From Wocania_A spongiicola (GTDB lineage Bacteria; Bacteroidota; Bacteroidia; Flavobacteriales; Flavobacteriaceae), in contig NZ_JAMFLZ010000003.1 in the NCBI RefSeq assembly GCF_023502325.1, forward strand, positions 496,001 to 560,000: a DNA stretch of 64,000 bases. The letters are read 5' to 3'. Numbering within the stretch: position 1 is the first letter of the stretch; each line of letters begins with the position of its first letter. The translations under genes and the position numbers were made by a program. Of the stretch, positions 59,338 through 64,000 are shown one piece after another. The notes below the pieces were generated by a model, which saw nothing but the letters and a program-made list of their open reading frames with translations, was not told the origin of the DNA and did no database searches.

Positions 59338-62043
59338 TTGCATACAAACAACTTTAAAATACTTTTTGCATTAAGTTTTACAGTGTTTATTAACACGTTT
59401 AGCTTCGCTCAAGATATACAGAAACCTACAGATAGCATTAAACCTACTGTTAAAGATAGTCTGGTTATTAATGCAAAGGATATTATAAAATCTGAAGCTC
59501 CAGCAGAAAAATCACAAGACACTACTGCAACAGATTCCATAAAGCCTAAAAAAGAAACATTAGAGCATATTGTAAAGTATAAAGCTACTGATTACACGTC
59601 CTTCAATCAAAAAAAGCAAAAATTATATTTATACAATGAAGCTGAAATAGATTATGGTGACATAAATATTAAATCTGGTAGTATAACTATAGATTATAGC
59701 ACCAATACTGTTTATGCTAAAGGTATACTAGATTCTATTGGGGAGTACTCTCAAGCACCAATTTTTACTCAAGGAGCAAATATTGTAGAACCTGATTCCA
59801 TTATTTTTAATACAAAATCAGAAAAAGCTCTTATTTACAATTCAAAAACAGAACAATCTGGAGGTACTGTAATTGCTCAAATAACAAAAAAAGAAAACGA
59901 TTCAGTTTATTTTATACATAGAGGAAAATATACCACTGCCGAAGATTTGGAAGATCCAGAGTATTACATCTTGCTAAGAAAAGCAAAAGTTGTGCCTGGA
60001 AAAAAAATAGTAACTGGTTTAGCAAACCTCTTTATTTACGATGTACCAACACCAATTGGCTTGCCTTTTGGTTTTTTTCCGCAATCTGAGAAACAAACCT
60101 CCGGTGTTATCATCCCAAGCTTTGGTGAACAAAACGATCGTGGTTACTTTTTACAAAACGGAGGATATTATTTTGCCATAAGTGATTACGTCGATTTAGC
60201 CGTTTTAGGTGATTATTATACTAACGGCAGTTATGGATTACGCCTAGAAAACACATATGCTAAACGCTATAAGTTTAGAGGAAATGTTGGATTTCGATAT
60301 GAAAATTTAATCACTAGCGAGCGTGGTTTTCCAGATTACGGAAAATCTACGGTATATAATTTACGTTGGTCGCATAGTCAAGATAGTAAAGCTAACCCAA
60401 GCTCACGCTTCTCTGCTTCGGTAAACTTAGGTAGTAGTACTTATTACAGAACATCACTTAATCAAGTGAATTCAGGTGCTTTCTTGAATAACACTTTAGC
60501 ATCATCCGTATCGTACTCTAAAACCTTTGAAGGAGAACCATCAGTAAATTTCAGTGTAACGGCTACGCATTCTCAAAATACAAATACAGAACAAATTAAT
60601 ATGACGCTTCCTACATTTCAAGGAAACGTAAGTAGAATATTTCCTTTTGCACCTAAAGTTGGATCAAAAAAAGGTATTATACAAAATATAAACCTTCAGT
60701 ATAGTGTAAGAGGAGAAAATAGAATACAAACTACAGACTCACTTTTCTTTAAAAAGGAAATGTTTGATGATGCAAAAGCTGGTTTTCAACATACTGTTCC
60801 TTTAAGTACAAACTTTAAAGTATTTAAACATTTTAGTTTGAGTGCTTCTACAAGTTTAAACGAAGTATGGACTTTTAAGACTATAGATAGATATTACGAT
60901 AACGTGAATGATGAGGTAATAACTGAAACAATAAACGGCTTTGATTCTTTTAGAACATATAATTTTAGCACTAGTTTAGGGACAACAATTTATGGGATGT
61001 TTAACTTTAAAAAAGAAGGTGAAAATCCAAAAATTCATGCTATTCGTCATGTCATTCGTCCATCAATAAGCTATAATATCAACCCTGCTTTTGACAAATA
61101 TTATGACACATATGAAGTTGTTAGTGCAGACGGATTAACTACTGAAGATGTTGAATTTACGAGGTTTGAGCAAGGCCTTTTTGGAACTCCAAGTAAAAAC
61201 TTTTCTAGCTCTATGGGCATATCTATAGCTAATAATTTTGAAGCTAAAGTAAGAGATAAAGACAGTACAGCAACTGAACCGAAAAAGATTATTTTACTTA
61301 ATAACTTAAATTTTTCTACTTCATACAATTTTGCTGGAGACTCGCTACAATGGAGTCCTGTTAGAGTAAGTGGAGGTACTCAATTATTTGAAAATAAGTT
61401 AAGTTTAAATTTTGGTGCAACTTTAGATCCATATGCTTTAGACAATAATAACAATCGTATTGATAAATTTAACATTGACAATGGTGGCAGTCTTTTTAGA
61501 TTAACTAGTGCAAACCTAACAGCAAGTTATTCGCTTTCTGGTGGTAAAGGGGATCAAAAAAACGATAGTGAAAGTGGAGCTGCTATACAGGAAAATTTAC
61601 GTAGCGGTGGTCGTGACGACGACTTATTTGGGGTTTCTGAAGATTTTTCTAGATTCAATGAAGAAAAGGGAGATAAAGAAGAGGAAGAGCCTAGTGAGTT
61701 TTATAATTTTAAAATACCCTGGAGTTTACGCTTGGCATATGCTGTTAATTATTCTAACTCTAGAAGGCAAAGTGAAATATCCTCACACTCACTCATGTTT
61801 TCCGGAGATATAGAATTGTCGCCTAAATGGTCTGTAGGCGCATCTTCAGGTTACGATCTAAAAGACAAAGGATTCACTTATACCCAGTTGCGTTTTGAAC
61901 GTGATTTATTAAGTTGGCGAATGAATTTTAGTTGGGTTCCTTTTAGTGCAAGAAGTTCGTGGAATTTCTTCATAGGAATAAAATCTAATATCCTAAAAGA
62001 TCTTAAATACGAAAAACGTAGGCAACCCGATCAAAGGCTTTAA
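59338..62043 (+). CDS. lptD: LptD-like LPS-assembly outer-membrane protein
   Basis: About 901 residues from a TTG start at 59338. The signal peptide FKILFALSFTVFINTFSFAQ follows directly, whereas a start at 59287 would precede it by 17 residues and fall in the promoter. An OstA-like N-terminal domain (EAEIDYGDINIKSGSITIDY) is followed by a large beta-barrel with alternating aromatic strands. It inserts lipopolysaccharide into the outer leaflet. The family is the Bacteroidota LptD_2 type. The segment near residues 765-810 is acidic and low in complexity, perhaps a loop. Confidence 0.85.
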   Translation: MHTNNFKILFALSFTVFINTFSFAQDIQKPTDSIKPTVKDSLVINAKDIIKSEAPAEKSQDTTATDSIKPKKETLEHIVKYKATDYTSFNQKKQKLYLYNEAEIDYGDINIKSGSITIDYSTNTVYAKGILDSIGEYSQAPIFTQGANIVEPDSIIFNTKSEKALIYNSKTEQSGGTVIAQITKKENDSVYFIHRGKYTTAEDLEDPEYYILLRKAKVVPGKKIVTGLANLFIYDVPTPIGLPFGFFPQSEKQTSGVIIPSFGEQNDRGYFLQNGGYYFAISDYVDLAVLGDYYTNGSYGLRLENTYAKRYKFRGNVGFRYENLITSERGFPDYGKSTVYNLRWSHSQDSKANPSSRFSASVNLGSSTYYRTSLNQVNSGAFLNNTLASSVSYSKTFEGEPSVNFSVTATHSQNTNTEQINMTLPTFQGNVSRIFPFAPKVGSKKGIIQNINLQYSVRGENRIQTTDSLFFKKEMFDDAKAGFQHTVPLSTNFKVFKHFSLSASTSLNEVWTFKTIDRYYDNVNDEVITETINGFDSFRTYNFSTSLGTTIYGMFNFKKEGENPKIHAIRHVIRPSISYNINPAFDKYYDTYEVVSADGLTTEDVEFTRFEQGLFGTPSKNFSSSMGISIANNFEAKVRDKDSTATEPKKIILLNNLNFSTSYNFAGDSLQWSPVRVSGGTQLFENKLSLNFGATLDPYALDNNNNRIDKFNIDNGGSLFRLTSANLTASYSLSGGKGDQKNDSESGAAIQENLRSGGRDDDLFGVSEDFSRFNEEKGDKEEEEPSEFYNFKIPWSLRLAYAVNYSNSRRQSEISSHSLMFSGDIELSPKWSVGASSGYDLKDKGFTYTQLRFERDLLSWRMNFSWVPFSARSSWNFFIGIKSNILKDLKYEKRRQPDQRL

Positions 62044-62101
62044 GGTTAAAAAAAACAATCAGGTACCCTGCTTCGAGGGAATAACAAAAATTACTAATTT
62101 G

Positions 62102-62482
62102 ATGAAAAAAATTATTACTACAACAAATGCACCAGCACCTATTGGGCCATATAATCAAGCTGTTTTAAGCGGAAACACCCTTTATACATCTGGACAAATT
62201 GCATTAAATCCAAAAACAGGTGAGTTAATATTAGGTGATATTAAGACAGAAACTAAACAAGTTATGGAAAACATGAAAGCTGTTTTAAAAGCTGCTAACA
62301 TGACTTTTGATAACGTTATTAAGTCTTCAATATTTATAAGTGATATGAATAATTTTTCAGAAATTAACGTCATTTATGGAAGCTATTTTGACGATACTAA
62401 TGCCCCTGCACGTGAAACAGTAGAAGTTGCGAGGTTGCCAAAAAATGTAAATGTTGAGATTAGCATGATAGCTATAAAATAG
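62102..62482 (+). CDS. ridA: RidA-family enamine/imine deaminase
   Basis: 126 residues starting at ATG 62102; an in-frame TTG precedes it by one codon. MKKIITTTNAPAPIGPYNQA, SGQIALNPKTGEL and the active-site PARETVEVARLP (conserved Arg) are typical. It hydrolyses reactive 2-aminoacrylate formed by PLP enzymes. The stop TAG abuts the stop of the convergent hybrid kinase, with no gap. Between lptD and this gene a small inverted repeat (CCCTGCTTCGAGGG) of unknown role occurs. Confidence 0.96.
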   Translation: MKKIITTTNAPAPIGPYNQAVLSGNTLYTSGQIALNPKTGELILGDIKTETKQVMENMKAVLKAANMTFDNVIKSSIFISDMNNFSEINVIYGSYFDDTNAPARETVEVARLPKNVNVEISMIAIK

Positions 62483-63898
62483 CTAAGCTGGTTCATCAAC
62501 CGAGGCATATTTAACAAGTAATTCTTTTAATTTTTCTACCTCAATTGGCTTAGCCAAAAAATCGTCAATACCAGCTAATTTAGCATTTTCAATATCTTCT
62601 TCAAAAGCACTGGCAGAAACTGCTATTATAGGTGTTTTATGCTTGTTATACTTCCTTGTTCTTTTGATTTTCTCAGTAGCTTGGTAACCATCTAAATCTG
62701 GCATATAAATATCCATAAATACCATATCGAAATCTAAAATCTTGTATAAATCAACTGCCTCTAATCCATTCTTAGCAAAAGTACAATCGGCTCCTTGTTG
62801 TTCTAACAAAAACTTTATCACTTTTTGGTTCATCCTATTATCTTCTGCTACTAATACATTAAACTTATTTAGGAGTATTGGTTTAATCTCTGTACTTATG
62901 GCTTCAATATTTAAAGTCTTTTTAAGTTGTAAACTAAAATAAAACGTAGTGCCTTTATTTTCTTTACTTTCAATTTTAAGTTCGCCTCCCATTAATTTTA
63001 CTAAGTCTCTCGAAATTGAAAGTCCATAACCTCCTCCTCTATAATCTTTAAAATCGGATAATCCTACATTTTCTGAAGTTTCAAGGATTCTCTTAACTTC
63101 GTAAGATCGCATACCAATACCTGTATCTTTTATATAAAAAGTAACAATTTGGTCTTCATCAATACTAACCGTTTGATCAACAATTATTGTAATTTTTCCA
63201 TTATTGGTAAACTTAATAGCATTATTAATTAAGTTAATAAGTACTTGTTGAATTTTTGAAGAATCTCCTAAAACATAAAACTTTTTTTCATCTTCAAATA
63301 AAAATTTAAACTCTAGTTCTAAGCCTTTTTCCCAAGCTTGATATTCAAATATTTTAAATAATCTAGATAAATCTGATTTTAGATTTATAGCCACTAAATT
63401 TAAATTTATGGTACCTTCATCTGCCTTAGAATTATCAATAATCATATTTACCAATTGCAATAAATGTTCAGAAGAGTAATCAGCAATTTCGACTTGTGCT
63501 TTTTGGTCTGCATCTAAATTAGTTTCTTTCAACATATTTAGCATTCCTAAAACTGTATTTAAAGGTGTTCTTATTTCATGACTCATATTAGCCAAATAAA
63601 TAGATTTATATTCAGCTGTATCAAATGCTTCATTTAATTTTTGCTTTAAATCTATTATAAGATTATTTAAGTTTTCAACTTCTAACTCATTTGAATATTG
63701 GTGTTTAAAAAAATGAAACGCCACAACCGCCATAATTATCATTATAAAGGCTAGCAGTAAAGCTATATTCTTTAAGTCTGAACTTGACTCAATATAATTA
63801 AAGCCAACAAAGAAAATAACAGCAAAAGCAATGAGCACAAAAATTGATAAAACAATTTTTGCTTGTATTGGTCTCATTGGGTTTTTATAAAAAGGCAT
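62483..63898 (-). CDS. Hybrid sensor histidine kinase with receiver domain
   Basis: 471 residues from ATG 63898 (a TTG one codon upstream is also in frame). Two TM helices (about 17-34 and 46-64), with almost no periplasmic loop, are followed by a coiled coil, HisKA with LANMSHEIRTPLN (His107), HATPase with LINNAIKFTNNG and DTGIGM, and a C-terminal receiver with VAEDNRMNQK and phosphoacceptor Asp396 in VFMDIYMPDLDG. It lacks an output domain, so it must pass its signal to another protein. Bases 63899-64000 contain no visible gene. Confidence 0.93.
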   Translation of the reverse strand: MPFYKNPMRPIQAKIVLSIFVLIAFAVIFFVGFNYIESSSDLKNIALLLAFIMIIMAVVAFHFFKHQYSNELEVENLNNLIIDLKQKLNEAFDTAEYKSIYLANMSHEIRTPLNTVLGMLNMLKETNLDADQKAQVEIADYSSEHLLQLVNMIIDNSKADEGTINLNLVAINLKSDLSRLFKIFEYQAWEKGLELEFKFLFEDEKKFYVLGDSSKIQQVLINLINNAIKFTNNGKITIIVDQTVSIDEDQIVTFYIKDTGIGMRSYEVKRILETSENVGLSDFKDYRGGGYGLSISRDLVKLMGGELKIESKENKGTTFYFSLQLKKTLNIEAISTEIKPILLNKFNVLVAEDNRMNQKVIKFLLEQQGADCTFAKNGLEAVDLYKILDFDMVFMDIYMPDLDGYQATEKIKRTRKYNKHKTPIIAVSASAFEEDIENAKLAGIDDFLAKPIEVEKLKELLVKYASVDEPA

Positions 63899-64000
63899 CA
63901 ATAATTATTTAAACAAACTTATTTATAAATATACTAAATATCAAAAGTATAACTTACGAACTAGTATTGCTATAAAATATTAAGAAGTTTTAATAGATTT

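Noticed and set aside
62055..62090. CCCTGCTTCGAGGG as a terminator
   Set aside because: Only a 4-base stem, no U-run; it may be a repeat remnant, but a single copy is in view.
1..64000. CRISPR array, tRNA, rRNA, transposase or phage genes
   Set aside because: No regular spaced repeats, cloverleaf-like segments or mobile-element proteins were seen by eye; a tRNAscan or Infernal run would be needed for certainty.

Overview
The window is an AT-rich, gene-dense chromosomal segment of a Bacteroidota bacterium, most likely of the family Flavobacteriaceae. The basis is the set of Bacteroidota-type protein families (DUF2911, DUF819-type transporter, LptD_2-like outer-membrane protein, MutS2 without an Smr domain, a T9SS-sorted leucine-rich-repeat protein, the BshA bacillithiol enzyme), several promoters of the Bacteroidota -33 TTG / -7 TAnnTTTG type, and many N-terminal lipoprotein signals. 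No rRNA, tRNA, CRISPR array, transposase, integrase or phage gene was seen.

Layout. 1-8019: ung (cut by the window edge), a beta-propeller lipoprotein, holA, an HsdR-N-like nuclease-domain protein, a glycosyltransferase, an OmpA lipoprotein, a terminator, a nested intergenic repeat, an orphan membrane-protein gene, a DUF819 transporter and a YciO-type gene. 8067-24352: secreted hydrolases, a retropepsin-like protein, a triple CBM48 protein, uvrD, an M20 amidohydrolase, an FMN glutamate-synthase-like protein, patatin, M1 peptidase, recG and a DUF2911 protein. 24526-31722: mutS2, then the most unusual locus: a T9SS BspA-type LRR protein, a cholesterol-dependent-cytolysin-like lipoprotein and a divergent TPR/HTH regulator, with two matching direct-repeat pairs in the shared promoter region. 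31743-36246: a DCC thiol protein, a LytS/LytTR two-component pair and two tandem Tiki/EreA-like secreted proteins. 36251-41519: a tight five-gene minus-strand operon (dicarboxylate symporter, GshB-like ATP-grasp ligase, rhodanese, N-formylglutamate amidohydrolase, DUF1704/MATCAP-like metallopeptidase). 41758-53425: aroC, lpxH-like, a large FAD/Fe-S oxidase, a small beta-barrel, bshA, a GH3/serine-hydrolase fusion and serB. 53604-63898: an envelope and electron-transfer block (small conserved proteins, HdrB-like and HdrC/E-like Fe-S proteins, MCE/MlaD, murein amidase, LptD), ridA and a hybrid histidine kinase.

How genes work together. Two loci stand out as candidate undescribed systems. The first is the cytolysin/LRR/regulator locus, which looks like a regulated surface system for contact with eukaryotic or other target cells. 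The second is the ATP-grasp/MATCAP-like/N-formylglutamate amidohydrolase operon. It could make and remove an amide-linked amino acid on a peptide or thiol. The GshB-like enzyme is unlikely to serve ordinary glutathione synthesis, since the window also carries bshA (bacillithiol) and shows no gshA.

Many true starts lie downstream of the longest open frame, and they were chosen from signal peptides, promoter positions and family N-termini. All family assignments were made by reading the sequence by eye; no database search was run.
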